NCBI GenBank assembly: GCA_015501075.1
Contig: JADNYJ010000550.1
Coordinates: forward strand, 1 to 20,960
Source of the DNA: Gymnopilus junonius
Lineage: Eukaryota; Basidiomycota; Agaricomycetes; Agaricales; Galerinaceae
Length of the DNA stretch: 20,960 nucleotides
Direction of reading: 5' to 3'
How positions within the stretch are numbered: the first letter of the stretch is position 1; each line of letters starts with the position of its first letter. Under the pieces are notes generated by a model. That model was given only the letters and a program-made list of their open reading frames with translations, did no database searches and was not told the DNA's origin. Both the position numbers and the translations under genes were made by a program. This document shows, piece by piece, positions 1 to 9,419 of this stretch.

Positions 1-253
1 AGCATGATTGGTTAGACCACTTCTGGGATGCCTTGAAGCAGGAACCACATATGCTGGTCTGTGTGGGTGATGGTAGTCACCCCACTGACCAGACCAAGCA
101 AGCCACTGCAGCTTCACTTGTATTTAGCCAGGGTGTTGAGGTGTTTTCATCCCAGTATGTGGCTGGGACTGCTCTTGCAGAAGATGCTGAGCTATTTTCC
201 CTTCATACCACAATTGTTCAGGCATGCTCCTTGGATAATTACAATTACATTGT
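1..253 (+). pseudogene. LINE copy A, RNase H region (5' piece, interrupted)
   Basis: This is the middle of a non-LTR retrotransposon ORF2, read in the frame starting at base 3 (WLDHFWDALKQE...). It holds the first half of a C-terminal RNase H domain, which would remove RNA from the RNA/DNA hybrid during target-primed reverse transcription. Visible are the first catalytic Asp in VGDGS and the Glu in AEDAELFSL. The frame is open but stops making sense at base 253, where a gypsy LTR begins after ...NYNYIV. The reading resumes at 8829 with ILLDSTKAL, so the element was whole before the LTR element landed. The upstream part lies outside the window. CpGs present in copies B and E are mostly TpG or CpA here, which suggests an old methylated copy. 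Confidence 0.9.
249..253. repeat. Left target-site duplication of gypsy element
   Basis: ATTGT here is repeated at 8824-8828 directly after the 3' LTR. Because the LTR also ends in A, the duplication is 5 bp (ATTGT) if that A is counted with the target, or 4 bp (TTGT) if the LTR ends in CA. Joining the two flanks restores the sequence seen uninterrupted in the other LINE copies (TACATTGTTATC). Confidence 0.85.
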
Positions 254-995
254 TGTGGAGTCGGTACTCCATCTGAGCATGGAATTATGCAAAATCGTTA
301 CAGCGGCAGACTCACCTCGATCTTTAGTGAGTCAGCTGCGACACCGCCAATGGCCCAGCTCAAAGCCACTGAATTGAAAGATTTTGTTTCCGTCCACCTG
401 CTCAACTTGCACTGGCAACGTGATTACAGAAATTTACCATATATGTATATTTTCCTTTTACTTTATTCCTTGTCAGGGCAACCACCTCGCTAATTCCTTA
501 TTCCTTCATTCATCTTTTTGGTGCCCTGACTTGTCCCCATTCAAATTTTAGCCTTAGATTTATTCCTATAAAATTTTCAAGGAAATTTTCATAGCTAAAG
601 AGGTATAAAAACCATGTAGTAGCTACATATTTTCCTTGGTGAATTTCAGTGCATTTTTCCCCACTCAAAACGAGAGCTACAAGAGCTCTATCCACTTGTG
701 AAGAAGTCAAAGTTCTACATTTATTCACTTTCTCATGGGTACAGGACACTTCAGGATCTACCGAAAGTTCCTTACCACTTGTATTCTCTCATTTGAGCTC
801 GCTAAGGACACTCGGGTGATCCTTAGGCTCTCTTATTCCACCAAACACCCTCAAAACATCAAGACTTATTTTCTTTTTACCACTATCTACTTGGACATAG
901 TACCCTAGTATTTGATTGTTCCGTCAATCATCTTACTCAGTTCCTTCAGATTTCCCCTCATCTTTTACCATTCCCACATGAACGGGTTGTTTACA
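254..995 (+). repeat. 5' LTR of gypsy element
   Basis: This 742-bp direct repeat of 8079-8824 begins TGTGGAGT and ends TTTACA, so it has the usual TG...CA ends. A TATAAAAA box at 604-611 is the likely promoter core. The short open frame inside it (287-493) is identical in both LTRs but looks non-coding. No host gene is seen in this stretch. Confidence 0.95.
604..611 (+). promoter_or_regulatory. Candidate LTR TATA box
   Basis: TATAAAAA sits about 350 bp into the LTR and is conserved at 8429-8436 in the 3' LTR. In an LTR this would mark the U3/R boundary, with transcription starting roughly 30 bp downstream. This rests on motif and position only. Confidence 0.45.
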
Positions 996-997
996 AC

Positions 998-1015
998 TGG
1001 AGCCCACGCGAGGGG
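998..1015 (+). other. Primer binding site (PBS)
   Basis: TGGAGCCCACGCGAGGGG begins two bases after the 5' LTR. A TGG start complements the universal CCA end of a tRNA, as expected for minus-strand priming. I could not assign the tRNA from memory. It does not look like the initiator-Met primer site. Confidence 0.6.
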
Positions 1016-1163
1016 GTTCTAAGGTTTCTTTTGTCACAAGTTTCATCAAAAATTTGGGTGCTTGTTTTCGCATCAGCGGAATCAATTACAAACTCGAACT
1101 CTAGGCAATATCCGCCCAAGGTAATCTGCATACGATTTGTAGGCTACCCTTCGCTACTCAATA

Positions 1164-2662
1164 ATGGATTCGTCATTCTACACACCCAACGAATCCTCCA
1201 CCATTTCCGACCAAAACTTAATGACTCCGCCAGCTGGCACAGGCAGAACTAGTCCTATCAAAGATGGACCGGATCTCCTATCATAGGACGATTAAATCCA
1301 GCCCAGTGGACAGATCAAAACAGAGATCGAGATCAGCACGAAGCCATCAAGAACATACCAGGGCTCACGACGAGCATCAAGATACACATAGTGATCTAGA
1401 CGAAGACCAATTTGAAAAAAGAGTATCAAAGAAGAAACTTCCATCCACTCACCTCATTAATCAAACCCAAGATGTCTATACCATCGAGAAACCACTCTTG
1501 GCACCTAAGTTTGATGGGCAGCCAAGTGAGCTCACCCGATTCCTCAATGAAGTCCATCGTCTCGGCACAAGAGCCCTCCTTGATGAAAGAGAAATCATTG
1601 AATGGGCACTTGAGTACCTTGGATCAGATGAATATGAATTGTGGGGGCAGTTGTCTGAGTCGAAAGGAAAGGACTGGGAAAGCTTCAAAACGCAGTAACT
1701 GAACTTTATCCTGGCGCAACCGGCGACTGCAAATATACTGTACACGAGCTACAGGTATTAACCGAGGAATGGCAATCAAAGCCAATTACTAGTCAGAATC
1801 AATTTGGAGAATATTTTAGAGAATTCTTACGAATTGCAAATTTCCTCAAAAGCAAGGATCGACTTTCAGATCACGAAGTAAGCAACATGTTTATGCAAGG
1901 ACTTCACATCGACTTTTGCAAGCGAGTTCGTGAACAGCTTCGAATCAAGAGCCTGATCACCACCTTGATGATCCATGGACTCTTGCTGAGATAAAAGTCG
2001 CTGCGGTGATGATAACACCTTCAGCAAAAATAGCAGCATCACCAAATGACCCACCCACTAAAGCAGAATCATCCCGAGCTCGCAGCAAAATCAAGAAAGA
2101 AGTTTTTGATGTAGCAAGCATCCAAGCAGGGCTAGATGAAGGAAAATGGGCAGACCTGGTGGTGATGACATTGATGAAGAAATTAAATCTCTCACCTAAT
2201 GAGGTGCCAAATCCGAACCGAACATGCAAGGGGTTCTGTTTATTTTGCAGTGACCCTGCCCATTTCCTTGCCAATTGCCCTAAACTTGCTGAATACGTCG
2301 CCAAAGGATGGTGCAAGCGTGATGATAGAGGACAAGTATTGACAACTAATGGAGCAAAAGTTACATCACAAACGGCGGAAGGGAAGAACTTAATGGAATG
2401 GATTGATAATTGGCACCGAGCCAATCCCTCTATAGCGACGGTGTCTGCACATGTCGTGGAAGTCCACAAAGTACCATCTGCCCGGATTGAAGAAGTCAGT
2501 GAGGATGACCTTCCACAGGAAGAATGAATACTTACCCAATGGGATCTGGAAGAAATCGAGACGTTTCAGGCATTAGCAATACAGGCCACTAAGAAGGCCG
2601 AAGTCGCAAAGCAAAAACTGGTCTCACCTAAGCCAAACATCTCTGGCCCGACAACTCGAAGC
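1164..2662 (+). pseudogene. gag: gypsy gag (capsid/nucleocapsid), frameshifted
   Basis: Gag builds the virus-like particle and binds the element RNA. The best start is ATG 1164 (MDSSFYTPNESS..., a Ser/Thr/Pro-rich head). That frame stays open only to about 1287, and the reading then moves to the frame of 1264-1698. A one-base loss near 1690 shifts it to a third frame through AVTELYPGATGD..., and another loss near 1950 shifts it into the frame used by all of pol (PDHHLDDPWTLAEIK). The nucleocapsid zinc knuckle CX2CX4HX4C is intact at 2237-2278 (CLFCSDPAHFLANC). An in-frame TGA at 2525-2527 follows, where CGA (Arg) is likely ancestral. The same frame continues without a TAA or TAG into the protease, so gag and pol were probably one polyprotein. 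Confidence 0.85.
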
Positions 2663-3370
2663 ATGGCAAAACAACAGCAGACAGCCGAGAAGAACAAGCC
2701 TTCCCAGGTGCCACCTGTGTCTTCGCCTATACTGAATGTGGCTCAGTTCCGATATGTGATGCTGATCGAAGATCCTAAATTAATCAGCGGGGTAGCAGCA
2801 AAGGGTCTGGATACTGAAGTTGTGCTTACCCTTCAAGAATTGCTGGCAATATCCCCCGAAGTTCGCAAACAAGTCAAAGAACTTGTAATGACCAAGCGTG
2901 TTGTCCCTTCAGTGGAAACGGCACTCAATTTAAATCAGTTTTCATCAAATGCTCATGCAGCAAATGAAGACCTACATGAACAAGGGCTGAGGCTCCCAGA
3001 TACAAAGAAGGGACTAATTGTGGTGAAGCACACAGAAAAACTGCGCACTATTGACATCATGCTCAAAAGCGACATCAAGATTGAAGCATTGATTGACAGT
3101 GGATCTATGGTGGTTGCTTTGTGACATGACAAGTGGGAATTGCTAGGACAGCCAGTTTGGTCAGATCATTTAATGATAATGAAGACGGCAAACCTTACTA
3201 GCAATGCAACCCTCGGTCTCCTCCATAATCTTCCTATCACAATCGGAGATCATGTGTTCTATGTGCAGGTTCAGGTGGTCGAAGATGCCCCATATGAGAT
3301 GTTATTGGGCTTACCTTTTTTCTCCTTAACCATGGCTATATTCTGACATTTCGAGGATGGTGCGGTTCAT
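2663..3370 (+). pseudogene. pol: gypsy aspartic protease region
   Basis: This region would cleave the gag-pol polyprotein inside the particle. After a Lys/Gln-rich linker, the retropepsin core appears as IEALIDSGSM, with the catalytic D-S-G at 3095-3103. It continues through the hydrophobic strands ITIGDHVFYVQVQV and MLLGLPFF typical of the family. Two in-frame TGA codons break it, at 3122-3124 (before HDKW) and 3344-3346 (before HFEDG). Both fit a former CGA Arg codon. It is continuous with gag upstream and with the reverse transcriptase downstream. Confidence 0.85.
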
Positions 3371-5040
3371 ATGACTATGGTGGATCCTAATACGAAGTCC
3401 ATCATCACAGTGCCAACACGAGAACATGAGATGTCTACAGATGGACTTACTGGGGCTCAGACTTCGGGAATTAATTTTGTGATGGTCGACTATCGCAGTA
3501 GTCCTGCGGAAGGTGAGGATGGGGACTCACACAATAATGATGATGTGAGCTCCAAAGATGGCATGCCAGGTCTTCAAAGTGTGTCCAATACCGATATTGA
3601 CAATGAAGACTACCAGGCCATGCTGAGCGATGATGAGGACAGGGAAGTCAATGACGAAGCCCACCTAGATGCAACAGAGGTGCCCGACTCGGACTCTGAC
3701 TTCGACTGGTCCGACATTCTGGTTACACATGCAACAGAAGTCTCAAACTTTGCTGTCACTGCTAAAAATAGCAGAAGTCCATCAATCTACCTCGGGGATG
3801 GGGCTGCAGAAATACTCGCCTACAAGAAGGTGGAAAACCGTGTGAAGCCCATTGCTACCACACTTCCCGAAGATTTTCGTATTGTTCGCAAAGTTCCCTC
3901 CGATCCGTTGGCTGACATGCCGGGGTTACCAGTGCACCCACCTGAGTTCACACCAGGGAAAAGATACACGGAGGACAGAAGGGAGCAGATGAAAGTTAAT
4001 GAGGATGGGTTTCTTTGGCCTGAAGAGGAGAAACTTATCCATTTTATTCTCAAGGTGCAGGAAGACAGCTTCGCCTGGGACGAGACTGAAAAAGGAAAGT
4101 TCTCATCAGACTATTTTGAGCCAGTGGTCATCCCCACAGTCGAGCATGTACCTTGGGTCTTATGGAACATTCCGATCCTGCGGGGGATCTACAATCAAGT
4201 CATTGATGTCATTAAGGCAAAAATAGCCTCCGGTGTCTATGAACCTTCCAACTCCTCCTATCGGTCGCGTTGGTTCACAGTCATGAAGAAGGATGGAAAA
4301 TCCCTCCACCTTGTCCATGATCTGCAACCTCTCAACCAGGTTGCTATCAAGGATTCAGCCCTACCTCCCCATGTCGAGACCTATGCGGAGTCTTTTGGCG
4401 GACAAGGTTGTTATGGAATGTTCGACCTCTTCGTCGGATTCGATCAGCGTGAGCTTGCTGTAAAATTGCGGGATCTCACCACCTTTCAAACTCCCCTTGG
4501 AACTTTTCATCTAACATCCATTCCTATGGGGTATACAAATTCTATGCAAATCCAACATGGTGATACAACCTTCCTGCTTCAAGATGAAATCCCACATATT
4601 ACTATTCCATTCGTCGATGATGTACCAGTCAAGGGGCCAGCCACTCGTTATGAACTCCCTGGAGGAGGTTATGAAACTATTCTGGATAATCCAGGAATAC
4701 GTCGATTTGTTTGGGAGCACCTGAACAATGTCAATTGTATTATTCAATGGATTAGGCATGCTGGAGGTACCTTTTCGGGTCCGAAGTTGAACCTATGCTC
4801 AGAAACTGCTGTGATCATTGGACACCGTTGTACCTATGATGGCCGGGTCCCTTTGGAGTCTCAGGTCCAGAAAATTATTGATTGGCCGGTTTGTGAATCT
4901 CTGACCGATGTCAGGGGCTTCCTTGGCATGTTGGGCACTATTCGTATCTTCATCAAGGACTACGCTCAGCACTCTAGGCCTCTCGTCGATTTAACTCGAA
5001 AGAATGTACCTTTTGAATTTGGGGATGAGCAGCTTTTGGC
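3371..5040 (+). pseudogene. pol: gypsy reverse transcriptase
   Basis: This region would copy element RNA into cDNA in the cytoplasmic particle. A long acidic linker (residues about 40-130 of this open stretch, rich in Asp/Glu) precedes the RT domain. Visible RT blocks are SSYRSRWFTVMKKDGKSLHLVHDLQPLN, MFDLFVGFDQ with a catalytic Asp, TPLGTFHLTSIPMG, and the active site IPFVDDVPVKG with FVDD at 4610-4621. The thumb follows with DVRGFLGMLG. No stop falls in 3371-5224, the longest open stretch of pol. Several changes look like CpG decay (for example His in KSLHLVHD, where the family usually has Arg). The active-site aspartates are retained. Confidence 0.92.
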
Positions 5041-5500
5041 TATGGAGAAGCTGAAAATGTTTGCCCAGACTTGTCCAGCTATTCATGCTATTGACTATAC
5101 CTCGGATAATGAAGTTACTCTTGCTGTTGACTCATCCTGGATGGCAGTTGGCTATGTTCTCTCACAGCAGGATGATGATGGGAGGCGGTATCCCTCTCGT
5201 TTTGGTTCAATTACATGGAATGAGTGAGAGCAACGTTACTCACAAGTGAAGGTCAAACTTTATGGCCTTTTTCGTGTGCTTAAAGATGTGCAAATCTATA
5301 TCATTGGAGCGAGAAACCTCGTGGTCGAGGTCGATGCAAAATACATCAAAGGGATGATTAACAATCCCAACATTGTTCCTAGTGCAGCTGCCAACCGATG
5401 GTTAGCCGGAATTCTTCTGTTCAACTTCAAACTTCGCCACATACCTGGTAAAGACCACACCGCTGCTGACGGTTTGTCCAGGTGCCGCCAATCTGAAAAT
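5041..5500 (+). pseudogene. pol: gypsy RNase H
   Basis: This region would degrade the RNA strand of the RNA/DNA hybrid. The domain is recognised from VTLAVDSSWMAVGYVLSQ, with a catalytic Asp codon at 5129-5131, then RYSQVKVKLYGLF carrying the Tyr-Ser-Gln block, the second Asp in VEVDAKYIKGM, and the C-terminal RHIPGKDHTAADGLSR. An in-frame TGA at 5225-5227 interrupts WNE-EQRYSQ. The neighbouring residues and family pattern point to CGA (Arg) there. The frame is otherwise the same as RT and integrase. Confidence 0.9.
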
Positions 5501-7036
5501 GACCTCGTGGACAGTGAAGATATCGATCAGTGGATCGATGAGGTGAATTGTTTTGCTGTCAAGATGCTGAACTCCTCAGTAATGAGTTCCGGTCCCCCAG
5601 CTGTGCTCACCTTGTTGAATCTGGTTTCGCCGGCGATGCTCCTTACTACGACCGAAAATGTGATAACCTTGGCTCTGAGTGACAAAGCAGAGAGGCGGGA
5701 CTTACTTATCAAATGTATCGAGGTATTCTTGGGTAATCCAGTCAGGCCCAATAATGTTACGGACTTGGAATTCTCCCGATTTATTCATCAGGCCTCCGAT
5801 TTCTTTATTCAAGGGGGTCAGCTTTGGCACAAGGATCGTTCTGGACAGCACAAGCTATACGTACCTTGCGAAAAATGCTTGATCCTAATAACTCAGGCCC
5901 ATGATGACCTTGGACATAAAGGTGTCTTCTCAGTCTGTCTTCACCTCCTCGAATGATTCTGGTGGCCATGTCTCGAAAATGATGTCAAGTGGTATATTCG
6001 TACCTGTCATGAATGTCAGCTTCATCAAGTCAAGAAGCTTCATATTCCACCTACCGTACCCACTCCTCGTGGATTATTTTGCAAAGCATATATCAATACT
6101 ATGCTCATGCCCAAGGCCGCGGGATACTGATACATTGTACATGCCCGCTGTTTGCTCACTGCATGGCCTGAATGGGCTATGCTTTGTAAAGAAAATGCCC
6201 TGGCAATTTCAAAGTTTATTTTTAATGACATTCTTTGCTGATGGGGAGCAGTAGAAGAGATTGTTACAGATAACACACCTCAGTATATTCAGGCTGTCGA
6301 GCTTCTTCAAGTGAAGTACCACATCCATTATATTAGGATCTCGCCTTACAACTCAAAAGCTCAAGGTCCCATTGAGCGACGCCACTTCGACGTTTGAGAG
6401 GCAGTGGTCAAGGCGGCGGACGGTGATGAGTCTCGCTGGCCAAATGTTGCACCTTCGATCTTCTGGGTGGAGCGAGTTACTATTATGAAATCGACGGGGC
6501 ACTCACCATTTTACCTCGCCCACGGTGTTGAGCCTTTGCTTCCTTTCGATCTCGCAGAAGCTACCTACCTGGTGCCACAGCCCGATGGCAAACTCGCCAC
6601 AGAGGACCTAATTGTAGAACGAGTGAGAATGCTCCAGAAACGACCTGAGCAGCTCGCCATTGTAAAAGAATGAATATTGATGGCTCGCTGGGCAGCAATA
6701 GCAGCAAGGGAGAAGGACCACCTTGCAAGCAAGGTGGTGTTTTCATTTAAACCCGGTTCCCTGGTGCTGGTTCGTAATTCCATGGTCGACAAGGACCTGG
6801 GAAGCAAGACTAAGCCCAGGTACTTTGGTCCCATGCTTGTTGTATGCCAAACCCAAGGTGGTTCCTACCTTCTCACCGAGCTTGATGGCTCGCTGTCAAA
6901 ACTTCGTTATGCCACGTTCCGCCTCTTCCCATATTACCCACATAGTATGCACGCCATACCAGTTACTCGCATTCTTGATATTGCTGATTCCGACCTGGAT
7001 GCATTGGCAGAGGAAGTGGAGGATGATGAAGAATAG
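5501..7036 (+). pseudogene. pol: gypsy integrase with GPY/F-like tail
   Basis: This region would insert the cDNA into nuclear DNA. The HHCC zinc module is visible as HDDLGHKG...CHEC, with the Cys codons at 6005 and 6014. In the catalytic core the second Asp (TDN, codon 6269-6271) and the Glu (GPIERRHF, codon 6374-6376) are kept. The first Asp position reads Asn (AYINTM, 6095-6097), consistent with a G-to-A change in a CpG. The C-terminal part has a GPY/F-like block PRYFGPMLV near 6815 and no chromodomain, and ends at a TAG at 7034-7036. Five TGA codons interrupt the frame (5954, 6128, 6239, 6395, 6671), all before or within motifs where Arg is expected. Confidence 0.9.
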
Positions 7037-7251
7037 AATTCAAGAAATTCAAGTACAAAAGGGACGTATAGTCCCACGTCATGGCCTAAAAATACATTGG
7101 AAGCCATAACAAAAATAGACTCATTGAGAGTCACCATTGACTCAAATATAGGTTTCGTCCTCACCCTGCTCAGTTATATTTTCTCGCTTTCTCTTTTTCG
7201 ATTGCTTTAATTCAAGATATTTCATTTCGCTTCTCGTTCCCATGCCAGGCT
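7037..7251. other. Non-coding junction between pol and antisense ORF
   Basis: This short AT-rich gap lies between the pol stop and the stop of the antisense ORF, so transcripts from both sides would converge here. It holds two small perfect hairpins: GGGAC-gtata-GTCCC at 7061-7075 and GACTC-attga-GAGTC at 7118-7132. No function is established. They could help transcript ends. Confidence 0.4.
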
Positions 7252-8019
7252 TTACTCCCACTCTGTTGGAGGATGCCACATTTGGTGAAGGTCCGGAGTG
7301 GATGTGGCGGGATGGTGCCCCATGACTCGCAACTCTCCTCGCAAGTGCCTCATCCATTCCTCCAACCATTCCACCAATGTCTGTATCGCCCTGGATTCAT
7401 CGCCAATTCCGAGTTGATCCACGTTCGCGGCAATTTCACCAGCATGCATAAGCGTAGCGTTCGCTTCAACAAGACGGTTGGAAATTGATAAGCGCTGGTG
7501 TGCTGCTTCCACTTGGAGAATTTGGGTGGCAGCCTCATGTGTTAGCCTCTGCATGGCCTCGCTATTTTCCCTGTCAACTGCCAGCTCAAGGAATGCTTCG
7601 AAGCAGGTATCGTTCACCACTAATGCTTCCAGATTGGCTCCGTTTCTCTTCACAACCAAGGCTGCCCGAGCCGTTTCAAAGAATGACGTCGGAATTTTGG
7701 TCTCACGGCCTGCGTCTTCAGCTCCCTGCTGGAGAGCTATGGCAGCACGTAGCTGACTGAGCAGGTGCTCAAGTGTCACCCTGTCATGGCTACAGAACAC
7801 TGGGTAGATCAATAGTTGATTGACGGTGGCTTCGATGGCAGCTAGTTCAGCATGATAGTACCCGGTGATGCTTCCAAGTATCGCATTGTATGACTCGGCA
7901 TTGCGTGGATATATGTCCCAGATAGTTGGGAGCTGCTCCTGGTTCTCTTGCAGTAGAGAGTCTTCTTCGTTTTCGGACATCGACATATCGCTCAAAGTTT
8001 CGTCAATGGCAGCTGTCAT
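7252..8019 (-). CDS. Intact antisense ORF inside the gypsy element, unknown protein
   Basis: This uninterrupted minus-strand frame ends at TAA 7252-7254. I place the start at the ATG at 8017-8019 (MTAAIDETLSD..., 255 aa). The frame is open back to an ATG at 8095-8097, but that would take its first codons from the 3' LTR. The protein has a short acidic Ser/Glu-rich head, then looks almost wholly alpha-helical, with many Leu/Ala/Glu residues (LSQLRAAIALQQ, LVEWLEEWMRHL). I see no signal peptide, membrane segment or known motif, and I do not recognise the family. It is oddly intact beside a pol with nine stops. It could be an accessory antisense gene of this gypsy lineage, a captured host fragment, or a chance ORF. 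Promoter activity from the antisense side of the 3' LTR is possible but unproven. Confidence 0.5.
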   Translation of the reverse strand: MTAAIDETLSDMSMSENEEDSLLQENQEQLPTIWDIYPRNAESYNAILGSITGYYHAELAAIEATVNQLLIYPVFCSHDRVTLEHLLSQLRAAIALQQGAEDAGRETKIPTSFFETARAALVVKRNGANLEALVVNDTCFEAFLELAVDRENSEAMQRLTHEAATQILQVEAAHQRLSISNRLVEANATLMHAGEIAANVDQLGIGDESRAIQTLVEWLEEWMRHLRGELRVMGHHPATSTPDLHQMWHPPTEWE

Positions 8020-8065
8020 GGGTGTTTTATTCCGACATGAGCTGACAGGGACGTCAGCATTCAAA

Positions 8066-8078
8066 ACTTCCCGGGAGG
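8066..8078 (+). other. Polypurine tract (PPT)
   Basis: The purine run GGGAGG at 8073-8078, after CTTCCC, lies directly against the TG of the 3' LTR, where plus-strand priming occurs in LTR retrotransposons. It is shorter and less pure than usual. Confidence 0.55.
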
Positions 8079-8824
8079 TGTGGAGTTGGTACTCCATCTG
8101 AGCATGGAATTATGCAAAATCGTTACAGCGGCAGACTCACCTCGATCTTTAGTGAGTCAGCTGCGACACCGCCAATGGCCCAGCTCAAAGCCACTGAATT
8201 GAAAGATTTTGTTTCCGTCCACCTGCTCAACTTGCACTGGCAACGTGATTACAGAAATTTACCATATATGTATATTTTCCTTTTACTTTATTCCTTGTCA
8301 GGGCAACCACCTCGCTAATTCCTTATTCCTTCATTCATCTTTTTGGCGCCCTGACTTGTCCCCATTCAAATTTTAGCCTTAGATTTATTCCTATAAAATT
8401 TTCAAGGAAATTTTCATAGCTAAAGAGGTATAAAAACCATGTAGTAGCTACATATTTTCCTTGGTGAATTTCAGTGCATTTTTCCCCACTCAAAACGAGA
8501 GCTACAAGAGCTCTATCTGACTTGTGAAGAAGTCAAAGTTCTACATTTATTCACTTTCTCACGGGTACAGGACACTTCAGGATCTACCGAAAGTTCCTTA
8601 CCCACTTGTATTCTCTCATTTGAGCTCGCTAAGGACACTCGGGGTGATCCTTAGGCTCTCTTATTCCACCAAACACCCTCAAAACATCAAGACTTATTTT
8701 CTTTTCACCACTATCTACTTGGACATAGTACCCTAGTATTTGATTGTTCCGTCAATCATCTTACTCAGTTCCTTCGGATTTCCCCTCATCTTATACCATT
8801 CCCACACAGAACGGGTTGTTTACA
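8079..8824 (+). repeat. 3' LTR of gypsy element
   Basis: This 746-bp copy of 254-995 begins TGTGGAGT and ends TTTACA. By hand alignment it differs from the 5' LTR by about 8 substitutions, mostly transitions, and 4 single-base indels. It carries the same candidate TATA box at 8429-8436. Confidence 0.95.
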
Positions 8825-8828
8825 TTGT
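8824..8828. repeat. Right target-site duplication of gypsy element
   Basis: ATTGT matches 249-253. The following TATCCTG continues the interrupted LINE reading frame exactly. Confidence 0.85.
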
Positions 8829-9419
8829 TATCCTGTTGGACTCCACCAAAGCTTTGGGGAGCCTGCTTGATGCTTCCATGCATTCCGGCCAAGGACACTC
8901 CTTGGCTGTTATTCACACACTTACAGAATGGTGGGCCAGAGGCTCTGGCTACCATATCTCTTTACACCATGTCCCTTCTTCTCTGAAGTGGGGCATACAT
9001 CACCAAGCTCATCTCATGGTGACTGAGCTTAGTATCATGGTGGGGCTGAATATGCCTCATTCACTTGCTGCACTGCATAAAGCAGTGGATGACCACCCGG
9101 GGGATGGCTGGAAAAGGGAGTTTCGGTGACCTTCATATTTGGGGAGGCACTTCTTGCCCCTCACTGATCTCAATGGGGGTCAGCTCAAACTGTGATCCAA
9201 ACAAGGTGGTCCATGGCTTCAGTATTCTGGTAGCAACCTGAACCTCTTTACAAGACTCAGTCACACCATTCTTAACCATGCTTCCATTGGGGAGTATTCA
9301 GGTCATGTCCCTAGCATGACCAACATGACTATCCAGTTCATCTGGATCAGCTTGTATCTTTCTTGAAGGCTAATCCTATAGCATTTGCCTTCAACTGCCC
9401 CCCTCAGGGTGTCGGATGA
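8825..9419 (+). pseudogene. LINE copy A, RNase H and C-terminus (3' piece)
   Basis: This is the continuation of the ORF2 interrupted at 253. It restarts within RNase H at the last conserved Asp (LLDSTKALGSLL) and runs through the LHHVPSSLKWG block. In-frame TGA codons occur at 9127 (FR-stop-PSYLG) and shortly after (QLKL-stop-SK). Both sit where B or D has an Arg codon. Near 9297 a 73-bp deletion relative to copy D, between short TATT repeats, removes the CxC...H...C zinc-like tail and shifts the frame. The original stop corresponds to TGA 9417-9419 after the PPxGVG ending shared by all copies. It is a dead copy of the A/D/F subfamily. Confidence 0.88.

Larger units (their letters stand above)
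254..8824 (+). mobile_element. Ty3/gypsy LTR retrotransposon, complete but inactive
   Basis: The element is 8571 bp and has every landmark in order: 5' LTR, primer binding site, gag with a zinc knuckle, protease, reverse transcriptase, RNase H, integrase with a GPY/F-like segment, polypurine tract and 3' LTR. It is flanked by a 4-5-bp direct repeat. The order RT-RNase H-integrase and the FVDD active site place it in Ty3/gypsy (Metaviridae-type). Its pol resembles gypsy elements abundant in Agaricomycetes. The two LTRs differ at about 8 substitutions and 4 one-base indels by hand alignment, so the insertion is fairly recent. Even so, gag-pol carries 3 frameshifts and 9 in-frame TGA codons. An extra antisense ORF lies between pol and the 3' LTR. 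Confidence 0.95.

Noticed and set aside
287..493. 68-codon ORF identical in both LTRs as an LTR-encoded gene
   Set aside because: Identity follows from the LTRs being recent duplicates. The sequence has no motif and nothing else supports coding.
2525..6673. TGA codons as programmed readthrough or a changed genetic code
   Set aside because: The sites correspond to Arg positions rather than Trp or selenocysteine, there are nine of them, and gag also has frameshifts. Decay explains them better.
7273..7760. Plus-strand ORFs of 71-92 codons opposite the antisense ORF
   Set aside because: They are shorter and overlap one another in several frames. The minus-strand frame is the only long continuous one.
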